Positions 1-10,346 of a stretch of 64,000 bases of DNA are shown here, piece after piece. The stretch covers positions 434,001 to 498,000 of the forward strand of contig JAALGY010000036.1 of assembly GCA_032358165.1 (NCBI GenBank), read 5' to 3'. A program made the translations under genes and the position numbers. Under the pieces are notes generated by a model that was given only the letters and a program-made list of their open reading frames with translations, was not told the origin of the DNA and searched no databases. Numbering within the stretch: the stretch's first letter is position 1; each line of letters starts with the position of its first letter. This DNA is from Diplosphaera chodatii (taxonomy: Eukaryota > Chlorophyta > Trebouxiophyceae > Prasiolales > Stichococcaceae).

Positions 1-3000
1 GATGATCCTTACGGGTGTGCCACTGAGACCCTACTGTCGCTCCGATGCTCTTGCTGAGGTGGGTTGGGTCGTGCCTTGCAGTGGCCATCACCCACTGCAA
101 TGCGCCTTGGCGTGTCCTCGCAGTACCCTGAGCGGCTGTCCGTGCAGGGTGTGCATGCTCAGCACGGTGGCCTGTCGTGCAGGTTCCCCGACACAGGCAA
201 CACGCAGCCGGATGCAGCCTTCGACCAGCTGGTGGCATCCTCGCCGCCGAGGAGGCTGGCCACCACGGCAGCTCGGACGCGGGCGACCGACCCCGCAGCC
301 GCCAAGCCCGCCACATCCGCGACTCGGGGTCGGTCCGAAGAGGCCCCATCTGGAACGCCCAGGGCCGGCACTTCCGCACCTGGAGCAGGGGCCGCCTCGC
401 CGAGGCCCCGCGGCCGCAAGCGCGCCGCCGCCAGGTCCCCGGCCACCTCCCCGTCGCCGGCAAAGCGGCGGCTGCAGCTGAGCGCGAGCGAGGGGCGGCC
501 CAGGCGGTCGGCGGCGGGGGCGGCGCCCGTGGTCCCGCTGGCGCAGCAGCGCGCCCCGCGCACATGCAGGCAGCCCGCCCGCTTCGGCACGCCGGCGCAG
601 GACTCACAGGATGTGCCGCTGCGGTGGGGCCGCCGCTCCAGCAGCCGGCCCCCCCCTCGCCGGTGGGTGTCGCAGCCGCAGCACGCTGTGCACCCTGTAG
701 CACGGTCAGCACCGCGCGATGCTGGTGGTGTGCTGCACACGACTGTACATCGCGTTTGCGTGCGTGGGGACCAGCGCTCCAGCAGTTCTTTCAAAGCATT
801 TGGTGGGTTTGCAGGGCGCTCAGCAGCCCGCCGTTCAGCCCAGATGACGATGAGCCGACGGACATCGCGGAAGCGCTGCTGCCAGCCGCGACGCCCGGTG
901 GCTCAGCTCAGCTGCCAGCACCAGAGGCGCAGTCTCCATCACAGGAGCCCAGCAGTGGCATGGACCACGAGGAGGCAGAGCCTTCCGCCCCTGCTGCTGA
1001 GGTGCGGCTTGAGCTTGATGCATGCTGTGTGTTCTTCCGACATGTCATGGTTGCCATCCTCGTGCCGTCATGGTTCCTCAAGGTGATAACCCACCTCAGC
1101 AGCTTGCGATGGCATATGCAGCATTTCCTGCAACCCGATGTGCAATGCACTGCACGCAGGCGCAGGGCAGCGAGCCAGCTTCACAGGCGGGGCGCGCCCC
1201 AAAGCTGGGCTGCTCCAAGTGCCGCTACTCCAGGGGCGGGTGCGGGCAGTGTCGCGTGGCACACGAGGACCCGCCTCAGGCAAGTCGCTGGTTTCATCAT
1301 TTGTTTTGCTATGAGGACACTGGGCATTCCCTGGCTCACCATGTGAGCAGCGTGATGGTGTCAACTTCCGCCATGCACTACCCGCAGATAGGTTCGTACC
1401 GATGTGAGCTGATTGACCACCACGACAGGCTCGGCCCGGCCAGCCAGAGGCGCCGCAGCCTGCGCCGGCCGGCGGTCGGACGCGGCGCATGAAGCGCCTG
1501 AGCGAGCTGGTCCCACTGCCGGCGGAGCGGCCGCAGAGCCGGCGCAGCAGCGGCGCCCAGCCGGCAGCGGAGGCAGCTGACGCAGCGGCTGCGGCGGGGG
1601 CAGGCCCCCCGCTCCCGGCGCCGCAGCGGCGGAGGCGGTCGTCGGCCGGCACAGCGCTGCAGGGCATCTGGTCTGGCAGCGGCGGCGTGTTTGGCGGCAA
1701 GGTGAGCGGTCATGTCCACCCGCAACCCAGCGCTGCAGATGAGTTCAGACCCCCTCCTTCTCAGCAAAAGCGTGCCATACGATATCCACCTGTTGATGCT
1801 GCTTTCTCCGAGCTCGTCGCCTGTGCGCTGCAGGGGTTCCTGGTCACGGGGCTGTCGGACAGCTCTGGCAACAAGCGCTGGGTGGAGCAGACCATCAAGG
1901 CGCATGGCGGCATGGTGCTGCACGATGTGCCCGCCGTCGAGGTGTGGGCGTCGGCACGCACCTTGCAGGGATGCTGCCAGCCACCCTCGCCTGCCACTCT
2001 GTCAGTGCGCGCAGGAATCTGGCCAGTGCTCTGTTGCTGTGGCACACGCTCAATGAGCAGAACGCCCTGGCACCTGAGGAACGCCTGGGGCTAATTGGGC
2101 ACCACTCGCTGCTGCAGGGGGCCACCGTAGCTGCAGTGGTCGCCGAGCGCGCGGTGCGCACGCCCAAGTACCTCCACGGCGTCGTGAGCGGCTGCGCCGT
2201 CGTCAAGCCCGCCCACCTGCAGGTCAGAGCCGCAGCCACAGACCACATAGTATTGGTTCTTGCCCCTGCACGCCCTCCCTGTCCCCATCCCAGCTCTTCA
2301 TGTCGTGCATCGCGCAGTGCTGAACCTCATTGTATAGTGTGACGCTGCTGGGTGCAGGCGTGCGTGGCCGCTGGCAAGTGGGTGCCGCCGCAGCCGGGCC
2401 ACCTGCTACAGGCGGCGATGCAGTCCCCGCCGCGGGTGTTTGCCGGCAGCCGCCTCGCGCTGCATGGGCCGCCCGACGTCGTGCGCCCGTTCCGCCTGAC
2501 ACTGGAGCACGCAGGTGCTGGTTGTGGGTGCTGTGGGATATCGCAAGACATGCAGACATGCTACCCAAGTGCACATAGGCGTGAGCCTGTTTGCTGCTGT
2601 GCTCGACACACAAGGCCTTCAAGCCGTAACATCATCGCACTCGCCCTCCGCTGGGTACCTTATGCGAAGCCAAGCTGCATCTTGGGCTGCATTCCAAGGA
2701 GCGAAGCAAGCGCGAGGCAGCATGCCACACAACCCACGCTTGCAGTGGTGTAACTGCAAATGCTTGCTGCAGGCGCCACGGTAGTGTCACACCCGGCCAC
2801 TCCGCAGCCCCTAAAGGGCAACCGTGGCAGCACAGCTGCAGGCGACTACTGCCATGCCATCATCACCGGTGGGTGGCTCCACCTGCCCACCCTCCTCAGC
2901 ACCTCTGCCATCGTGCACAGCGTCTGGCATGCGCTCATGATCAGGGTCAGCCGCTGGGCCAACCCCTGGCATGCGCTGCAAGAGGGAACTGCATGCTGCT

Positions 3001-4842
3001 CCCACAATCTTTTCTGCAATTCAACATAGTGACTGTTGTGTCATCGTTGCAGTGGGCGAGGACGATGATGATGAGGCGGGCAGGGCGCTGCAGGAGGTGC
3101 AGCGATCGGCGCGTCGGCGGCGCATCCCCGTCCACCCCCGCGAATGGGCGCTGCAGGTGCACAGGGGTGCATCATGCATGAGGCCGCGGCACACCTGGAG
3201 GTGACTGCACAGACTTCTCTCGCAGTGCACGGCCAAAGCCACCTTCAAACCCTGATGACCCAGCGCTGACTGGCGCGCAGGCGCTGTTCAGTCGGCAGCG
3301 GCCCTCGGAGCTGCCGCCCCCGCCTTCTGGGGCGTTCCCGCTGCAGCAGCAGCAGCAGCAGCGCAGCACCAAAGCAGGTTCGGGTAGTGGGACGGAGCCT
3401 GCAGCACCCCCGGCAAAGAGACGAAGGGGCCGGCCGCGCAAGTCTGATGCAGCAGCCGCCACCAGCGCACAGGCAGCACAGCAGGAGGAGGGCCCAGACA
3501 CTGCTGCTGTTGCAGCAGACATCCCACAGTGCGCATTTCCCACTCATGTTCCCTCGTTGGAATGCAGGCGTGATCATGTCAGCCGCACTGCGCTCAGAGG
3601 GCTTGCAGTGACCAAATCAGCAACTGCGCCATATGTCACATAAAAGGGCTGGGGATGGTGAGGGCGAACCGCAGACACAGGAGTGGCTGCAGCCAACACC
3701 CCCGGCGCCGCCATCGCCGTCAATGCCGCCGCCGCCGCCGCCGCAGCAGCAGCAGCAGCAGCAGCAGCACACAGGGGCAGCACAGTGGCTGGCGCAGGCG
3801 CAGGGGCCCCCACCGGAGCTCGGCCTGCCGTCCACGCCCTTCCGCACCTACTACACCGGCTTCCAGCGGGTGCGGCGCAACTGTCTCCGATGATTCAAGC
3901 AGGACCCACTGCCAGTCAATCATGGGTAGCACCCCCTCGTTGGCCCCGTCAGCATAACAGCAGCCTGCTGCACCTCTGGTCAAGCTTTCTAGGCACCGTT
4001 CTATGCAGGGCTTGCTGCGTGTGGAGGTGGGCGACTGGGTGAAGCTGGCGCCTGCAACAGGCGACACCCACGACACTGTTGGCAGACTGCAGGTGCCTTG
4101 TAGCTATCATGAGCACTGCTGTCGTGAGCACTGCTGTCCATCGCGATGTATCGTATGATGTCACGTCCCTGACGCGCTCACCCGAATTGGCTGTCCGTCG
4201 CCAAGCATAATATGTATGCACATGTGGATCATGCTTCACCAAGATCGTGACACCCGTTGCCAAGCATATGTGTATGCAAGTATGTGGCATGCTGAATGTT
4301 GCCCAGCAGGCGTTGTGGGCGGAGCGGCCTGTGGACGGGCAGCCACGCATGCTGGCACGCTGTCGTCGCATGTACCGTCCCCAGGTGCTCAGCCCTTCTG
4401 TAACTGCAGCTGCTGATGGTCTTGAGGCCTAGACACGTGTGCATGGCTGCGCTGCAGGCCTTCCGCAGAAGTACCTGCTGCATATGTGGTCGTGTCTGGC
4501 TGCAGGAGACGGTGTTCATGAGCACGGGCAGCCCGGCAGAGCTGTTCATGTCGGACCACATTGAGGCGCGGGTCCCAGTCGCCGACATCACCGCAAAGTG
4601 AGGCTTCCAACACGGTGCTGTGGAGCATCCTGATCGTGGAGGGGCGGTTCAGAGGTGTTGCGGGGAGGTGGATGTCAAGCACTGTTCTGACGCCAGGACT
4701 TTCCTTGCACCGCAGGTGCAGTGTAGAGATGCGTGCGCCAGGCATGCTGCAAGTACAGAGCTCTGCCACGGTTGAGGAGTTTGTGTCCATGTACCATTTC
4801 GACCACGAAGCTATCAGCTTGACACCGCTCCCAGGGCTGTGA
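1..4842 (+). CDS. BRCT / AT-hook / BAH domain chromatin protein (5' end outside window)
   Basis: Multi-exon gene read across frames. Early exons (about 180-660) encode a basic Ala/Pro/Arg-rich stretch, and about 830-1005 an acidic Pro-rich one. A cysteine cluster (GCSKCRYSRGGCGQCR) lies near 1206-1253. A BRCT domain follows (about 1660-1940, GFLVTGLSD...IKAHGGMVLHDVP; then RTPKYLHGVVSGCAVVKP near 2155-2220 and ACVAAGKWVPP near 2357). Weak traces of another BRCT repeat lie at 2760-3160. An AT-hook (RRRGRPRKS) sits near 3418-3445, and poly-Pro/poly-Gln near 3726-3767. A BAH domain closes the protein (VEVGDWVKLAP near 4020, RMYRPQ near 4370, ETVFMSTGSPAELFMSDHIE near 4507, FVSMYHFDHE near 4780), ending at TGA 4840-4842. 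BRCT binds phosphopeptides, BAH binds nucleosomes or modified histones and AT-hooks bind DNA, so a nuclear chromatin or DNA-repair role is likely. No single named orthologue is recognised, and several middle exons are uncertain. Confidence 0.75.
1280..1428 (+). other. Probable GC-AG intron in the BRCT/BAH gene
   Basis: The exon carrying the cysteine cluster stays open through ...HEDPPQ and then meets CAG|GCAAGT, the strict consensus of a GC-type donor. The acceptor ACAG|GCTCGG at 1425-1434 restores the downstream reading frame (phase 0) leading to RRMKRLSELV. No GT donor at that point keeps both exons in frame. This is an inference from frame and consensus only. Confidence 0.5.
3344..3361 (+). 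repeat. (CAG)6 microsatellite in coding sequence
   Basis: Six perfect CAG units inside an exon of the BRCT/BAH gene, read in the coding frame as a poly-Gln run just before the AT-hook. Confidence 0.85.
3726..3767 (+). repeat. (CCG)6(CAG)8 compound microsatellite in coding sequence
   Basis: Six CCG units directly followed by eight CAG units, read as six prolines then eight glutamines in the linker between AT-hook and BAH domain. The two runs share the GC-rich codon bias of the gene and probably vary in length between strains. Confidence 0.85.
4110..4138 (+). repeat. 14-bp tandem repeat in a BAH-region intron
   Basis: TGAGCACTGCTGTC occurs at 4110-4123 and again at 4125-4138, one base apart, inside the intron between the first two BAH exons. 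Confidence 0.8.
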
Positions 4843-5220
4843 CAGAAAACTATGCTTGGCCACCCAGGGGCAGGTCGTGTGCGTCTGATCAAAGACCTCA
4901 CACCGTGGTTTCCGATTGTCTGTCGTTGTTCAGATGTTCTGTCTCTGAGATGCAATTGTTATGCTGTTGTTGTCATAGCACGTGCTGTGCTCAGCAATTG
5001 CTCAACAGCCTAGTCAAGAGCCATCCTGCATACTATGACTTCAAAGAGGGCTCTGGTACCATGTGCATGGCTGCGCCCTCATCAGGGTATCCCATCCTCA
5101 TGTCTACCCCTGGATTGCTGTTGGTTGCAGCACATCTTGTGCCAACAGCGCTGCATCTGGCGCATGCCCCACGTTTATGAGCAACTGCGCGAGCCACCTG
5201 TTCGTCAAAACACGTATGCA
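4843..5220. other. Intergenic, between two convergent genes
   Basis: Holds the 3' flanks of the BRCT/BAH gene (+) and CNOT9 (-). No coding stretch, repeat or RNA gene recognised. The missing last exon of CNOT9 may lie here. Confidence 0.5.
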
Positions 5221-6862
5221 TCACATAAAGTGGCAAGTTGCAAGTTTGGCAGGCATAGCACATCCACCGCATCTCAGATGCTGCCCATGGGCACGTGCGT
5301 CACACGGAGAGTGGCACGCTCCAAGCAAGGACGGGCTGCCGCACCTGCAGGTGGTGGGGTCATCTTTGAGGCACGCTGTGAACTGGGGGCTGCGCAGCAG
5401 GTCGGGCAGGCACTGGCGCAGCGCCTCGCGCGCCCGCGGGTTGTCTGACAGCCGCAGGTAGCACCGCACTATGTGCTTCAGCAGCCGCACGCTGGGTTGC
5501 TCCGCCAGCAGACCCACCTGCGTCACGAATCAGCCGATCGCTGTCAGGCTCAGCATCACACCCGCTGCTCCTGAACGGGCCACATGGCGACAACTCCCAG
5601 CACGTGTCAGCATGGAGCCTTTGCCACCTGTACTAACCACACATGGCTTGCCCCAGACCTGATGCAAGGGCAGTTCCCTCAGTCTACCCACACTCGGTGC
5701 ATGAAATGCTGATCTGCTGCCCTGATCTGCTGCCCTGTGCCATTTGTTTCACCCTCAAGTGGTCGGCTGATCACCCTCAAGTGGTGCGCTGATCACCACG
5801 CAGCCCGCACCATGTTGCCCAGCACCGCGCCGACGGCGAAGAAGCGCTCCGCGGTGGCGCAGATGTAGTTGAGGCCCACGTTGTCCAGCAGGATCTTCTG
5901 CACGATGAAGGTGGCGACCGTCTTGGACAGCTCGCTGCCCATCTCCATGGTGCGCAGGCACAGCGGGATGATCTCCGTGGACAGCAGGAAGTTGATGACC
6001 TCCGTGTCGTCCACCTGCAGCACAGAGTTCAGTGCTTCCTCTGCACTCTACTGTTTCACCTGAGCATGAGCGGCGAGTCATCCGATGAGAGCTCGTGTAA
6101 GTGTGCTAGCAACTTGAAGTTGGCGGTCACAGCAGCAGGGCTTGGGCTGCTCCGGACGCCGAGGCAGAGGAGCCACCGTGCGGCAGCCGAGGGAGCGCAG
6201 TTCCCCCGGGTCTACGACGACCTGGGGTGCGCGGAGAGGTGCGGATGCGCCGTACCTTGACCAGCGCGCCGATGACGCCCAGGCTGGTGAGCCGCAGGTA
6301 TTCAAACGGCCGCGTCTTGCTGGTGGTGTTCAGGAACGGGTACAAGAACAGCGGCACATGCGCTGCGATGCCCAGGCACAGACCGCATCAGTCTCTGAGC
6401 AGTGCACTTGGCCTGAGGCTGCCACATGCAGTGCACGACTCGCTCGCCACAGCTGCATGCTGAAGTCAAAAGCTGTGCTCACCCCGCAAGAAGAGGCTGC
6501 GCGTCTCTGGGTGGGAGGCCACGCATTGTAGCAGCGCAAGCGCATTGCACACGCGGTTGGAGGCATGCGCAGTGAGCGACGGCGGCGACAGCAGCGGGTA
6601 AATCGACACAATCTCCTGCGTTATGTGTGAGCAACGATGTGGCCGACAAAACGTCATGCTGCATTCTGCAGTGTATCAGAGCGCAGTTTCGCTCAAGGAG
6701 GCTTGCAACACAGCGCAGCACCTGAAGGAGTGCTGAAATGGTGCCGAAGCTGTGCCATAAGTACGGCGCTAGGTCTGGGAAGGATTCGCGTTTCTTGCTG
6801 AGCTCCAGTAGCGCGTTCTCTCGGGACTGCGGGTTGGTCAGGTCCAGCACCAGCTGCTCCAT
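5221..6862 (-). CDS. CNOT9: CCR4-NOT complex subunit 9 (CNOT9 / RCD1 / CAF40)
   Basis: Armadillo-like scaffold subunit of the CCR4-NOT mRNA deadenylase. Starts at ATG 6862-6860 ([20 protein letters not shown]). Exons give [30 protein letters not shown] (about 6625-6490), [34 protein letters not shown] (about 6360-6255), [34 protein letters not shown] (about 6020-5812) and [20 protein letters not shown]...LKDDPTT (about 5520-5345), all diagnostic of the very conserved RCD1 core. The order of exons and helices is complete. The C-terminus after DDPTT does not look like the family: the frame runs on to a stop at 5221 as Cys-rich unlike sequence, so a last short exon is probably missed. Convergent with the BRCT/BAH gene and divergent from MCAT. 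Confidence 0.93.
5709..5793 (+). repeat. Two adjacent tandem duplications in a CNOT9 intron
   Basis: CTGATCTGCTGCC is duplicated perfectly at 5709-5721 and 5722-5734. Sixteen bases further on, a 22-bp unit starting CACCCTCAAGTGGT is duplicated at 5750-5771 and 5772-5793 with two mismatches. Both lie in the intron before the last recognised CNOT9 exon. Confidence 0.85.
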
Positions 6863-7374
6863 TGCCTCGTGACTGGGTCAAGTATCAACACCGAGGTCGC
6901 TGCATGGCTGGCAGCAATGCGTGGCGGTGCGTACGCGCTGGCTACTTCGAAAGCTCCTACCGGTAGCGCTGCCTGACAGACTTCAGCACTTGCACGAGAG
7001 CAGGAATCAGCAAATGCCCTCTCTGTACAGGGATCGGGGTCCCACTACGAGCATAAGCGCCGGTGCACTTGCACGAGGGCCTGTACAATCGAAAGAAGTG
7101 CTGCTGGCAGATGAGCGCAAACAGTGAACTTGACGGAAGCGCTGAACTGCTTCCTGCTGCCGGCGTAGTCTGACCATGGACGGGCTGCTGTGCATCACCG
7201 TCCAATTGCTGATGTACCTCTGGCTGTCAATTGCTCAGCCACAGCGGAAAGCTGCTGCTCTCTGTCAGCCTCGCTGGTGCAGTGGACTATCCAGTCGTTG
7301 TCTTGTGCAGGCAACAGATCACCAGATCGTGCTGCTGGTCCTGTCGCTTCTGCCTACCAATGGTGCTGGTCACC
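6863..7374. other. Divergent 5' region shared by CNOT9 and MCAT
   Basis: About 510 bp between the CNOT9 start (-) and the inferred MCAT start (+). It should contain both promoters. No TATA-like element or other motif stands out. Confidence 0.5.
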
Positions 7375-9630
7375 ATGCCTGCCCGCATGGACATGGGCAG
7401 CTGCTTCCGTGCAGCTAAAGCGCTGAGGACCGCAAGGTGGCATCGCCTTGAGATCGGATCTTGATGTGCATGCATGCTGGTGCCGGCAACATGCATGCAT
7501 TGACAAACCATCCGAACGATCTACCATGTGCTCTGTAGGTGCAGTCCACAGCGCACGTGCACGCGGAGCATGGGCCGTGCCTCACGTGCACGGCACAGCC
7601 TGGTTGTGCGGGTGATCAAAGCAGCATCATGCGCGCACACGCCACCTCAATGTGTCAGTTTTGATCCGGCCAGCCAGCGGTGAACATGAAGCACTTCCTG
7701 TCTGCAGGCGTCCTCAGCGGACGACAAATTTGCAGATTATAAACCAAGCGTGGCCTTCCTGTTCCCGGGGCAGGGTGCGCAGGCAGTGGGCATGGCAAAG
7801 GTACGCCGCTGGCTAACAGCGGTCTTGCTCGTCACAACCTGGTACGTCAGTGCAAATCACACAATTTCTGCAAATCATACAATTTCTGTGTTGTACAGCA
7901 TCGTTCGTTTATATATGCAGGAGATGTGTGACGAGGTTCCAGCAGCAAAGCAGTTGTTTGACCGCGCTTCAGACATCCTGGGATATGACCTGTTGCAAGT
8001 TTGCATCGAAGGTGTGCTGCATCCAGAGCAATCAAGCCTCTTTGTCCCACTACAAGGTCAATGGGCATTGTCAGCTGAACAGCATGATGGCTGATATGGC
8101 TTGAAGCATAGTAGGGAACGTGTGTGTGTAGGGCCAAAGGACAAGCTGGACTCCACAGCAGTCAGCCAGCCAGCCATCTACGTAGCCAGCCTTGCAGCGG
8201 TCGAGAAGCTCCGCGCCACAGAGGGCGAGGTGAGCCATGTGTGAGCAGATGCAATTTTCAACAGGAGTGTGTCACGGCTGTGTGTAAGCCATGCCACGCC
8301 ACAACACATCAGCTTCGTGCCTATACAGGAGGTGCTCGGAAGAGCGGATGTGGCAGCAGGCCTCAGCTTGGGCGAGTACACAGCGCTTGCTTTTGCTGAC
8401 GCATTCAGGTGCGACTTGTGTACCAGCCCTCACCATCAGAGCAACACGAACACTTCCGTGGGAGTACAATGGCACACTGATGTAGCACCGACTCATTGAT
8501 AGCTTAGACTGACTCCCTCGTCGACATGCAGCTTCGAGGATGGCCTGAAGTTGGTGAAGTTGCGGGGCGAGAGCATGCAGGCGGCGTCCGATGCCTCGCC
8601 CTCCGGCATGATCTCTGTCATCGGCCTGGACGCCGAAAAGGTGGGCTGCCAGCTACCTGCCAGCCTTACAGCATGGTGCCATCATGCTGCTATGCTGCTG
8701 ATGATCCGCATGTCTAGCTGCCTGAACGATTTCTGTCGAAACTGTAGACATGGGGAACAGATGTTGTGCTAGCTGAAATGCAGGTGCAGCAGCTGTGCGA
8801 CAAGGCGAGTGCAGAGGTGGCAGAGGGGCAGGGCGTGCGCATCGCCAATTTCCTGTGCCCAGGCAACTACGCCATATCGGGCGGCCTGGATGGCTGCGCT
8901 GTTGTGGAGAAGATCGCCAAGCCCGACTTCAAGGTCACAACGTGCTCATGGCCGTCGACTTTCTGCCTTTAGCAGGACAGCATGCAGCAAGCGCGTGTGT
9001 ATGACAGCACACATGTAGCGCTGCTCGACGATACCGAAGCAGGTCAGGCCATGCAGAACAGGTTTGGTGGTGTGCCTTAGTGTTCGTATATAGAGGCACA
9101 CCTGCAGACATGTAGCGGCTCCGACGTTGCAGCAATTGTGCTGCTGTTGAATAGCCCACCAATCCTGGAATTCAGGCGCGGATGACGGTCAAGCTGGCGG
9201 TGGCTGGTGCCTTCCACACGGACTTCATGCAGCCGGCAGTGGAGCAGCTGCGCGGCGCCCTGGCATCCACAAACATCACGACGCCGCGCATCCCAGTCAT
9301 CTCGAACGTCGACGCACAGCCGCACTCGGACCCAGACACCATCCGCGACATCCTCGCGCGCCAGGTGGGCATGCAGTGATCTGGGTGCCAACATGCGGTC
9401 TGGGACGCTGTCGCGCACGCTTCACAGACAGTACTTGTGTTGCAGCATCGAGATACAGCTGCGTGTGTCCACTTGCGCAGGTGACAAGCCCGGTGCAGTG
9501 GGAGACGACGCTCAAGACACTGCTGGAGAAGGGCCTGCAGCAGAGCTACGAGATCGGGCCCAACAAGGTCATTGCGGGCATCATGAAGCGCATTGACAAG
9601 GCCAGCCCCATCACAAATGTTACCGCATGA
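7375..9630 (+). CDS. FABD: Malonyl-CoA:ACP transacylase, plastid fatty acid synthesis
   Basis: Transfers malonyl from CoA to acyl carrier protein, the first committed step feeding plastid type II fatty acid synthase. Ten exons join in phase: 7375-7436, 7539-7611, 7708-7800, 7921-8011, 8132-8229, 8329-8408, 8532-8640, 8784-8933, 9176-9364 and 9481-9630, giving 364 residues. Exons 1-2 make a Ser/Arg-rich transit peptide ending SLVVRA, a typical stromal cleavage context. Motifs: FLFPGQGAQAVGM at the start of the mature enzyme, nucleophile loop GLSLGEYTALAF (Ser in GLSLG), FCLPGNY-type loop as FLCPGNYAISGG, the catalytic His region VAGAFHTDFMQPA, then VTSPVQWE near the end. Start ATG 7375 is inferred from splice phase. 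Lies back-to-back with CNOT9 and tail-to-tail with the coiled-coil gene. Confidence 0.95.
7467..7499. repeat. Compound palindrome in MCAT intron 1
   Basis: TGCATGCATG (7467-7476) and its reverse complement CATGCATGCA (7490-7499) flank a 13-base spacer that itself contains the 8-base palindrome TGCCGGCA (7481-7488). The arms are also internally palindromic. It lies in the inferred first intron, about 100 bases after the start codon. Confidence 0.75.
7851..7886 (+). repeat. 18-bp tandem duplication in MCAT intron 3
   Basis: TGCAAATCACACAATTTC at 7851-7868 is followed directly by TGCAAATCATACAATTTC at 7869-7886 (one mismatch). The unit is AT-rich compared with its surroundings. Confidence 0.85.
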
Positions 9631-9748
9631 GTGCAGCATACCAGAAGGCGAGAGCAGGGAGGTTTGAGCCGAAAATCAGGAACGAAAGGGGTTGACAGTC
9701 ACGCAAGCACTGCACGAGCCTGACACAGCATGGCTGCCGTAGATACTG

Positions 9749-10346
9749 TCATCTGTCCTTCAGTGTGATGATGTTGAAGCCGTTGCGGGCCTCCGCTACC
9801 GCAGCACGCGCTGCTGCTTGCTGCGCCCTGTGCTGCAGCTGCTTACCTTTCCGTTCCTGCTGCAACTGCTCCCGCACTGCTGCATCCTGCTCCTGCTGCA
9901 CCCGCTGCTGCCGCTTCTTTGTGATGACCACCTGCGCTCTAAACCCCCGCCCCCTCACGGCAGGCCGTGCACTTCAAGCATGATTGGAGGCAGTACACCA
10001 ATGTCGAAGCTATCCAAAAACCAAGGTACGTCACCTCGTGCTGCTCGTGGCGCTCTAGTCGCCGCATGCGCTCCTGCGCCTCAGCACTGTTTGAGCAGCT
10101 GAAGCGCTCGCTATCAGGGCAGTGCGACGGACTGCCGGTCTGCGGTCGTATCAGAGATTCCTGCGGCCGGAAGCGAAAGATTCTCTTGCTAACCGGATGC
10201 GGCTGCTGTTTGGCCACCGACCCCTCGACTATCCTCTGGCGCTGCGCTGCCCGCTGCGCATAGCTCTGCAGTGCAGCCTCGGTGGCTGGGTCAGGCTGGC
10301 AACCAGTCGCGAAAGGCGGCTCAGGACTGTATGCTAGTTTGCTCAT
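9749..10346 (-). CDS. Coiled-coil protein of unknown function
   Basis: Two exons. Exon 1 starts at ATG 10346-10344 (MSKLAYSPEPPFATG), continues through SKRIFRFRPQESLIRPQTGS and RMRRLERHEQHE, and splices at GAG|GTGACG. Exon 2 begins VVITKKRQQRVQQEQ (near 9926) and ends ARNGFNIITLKDR at TGA 9751-9749. That gives about 170 residues. The second half is a Gln/Arg/Glu-rich helix consistent with a coiled coil. There is no signal peptide, membrane segment or catalytic motif. The LIRPQTG and NGFNIITL segments look like conserved anchors, but I do not recognise the family. Convergent with MCAT (118 bp gap) and divergent from Wee1. Confidence 0.65.

Noticed and set aside
159..794. Long minus-strand frame opposite the Pro/Ala-rich exons of the BRCT/BAH gene
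   Set aside because: GC-rich shadow of the plus-strand coding exons; Cys/Arg-rich composition without motifs.
3344..3767. CAG/CCG arrays considered as a repeat-based regulatory or CRISPR-like element
   Set aside because: They are in-frame coding microsatellites without spacers.
7750..8094. Apparent MCAT start at 7750
   Set aside because: The codon there is GTG inside KPSVAFLFPGQG; the exon is open further 5' and joins two upstream exons in phase.
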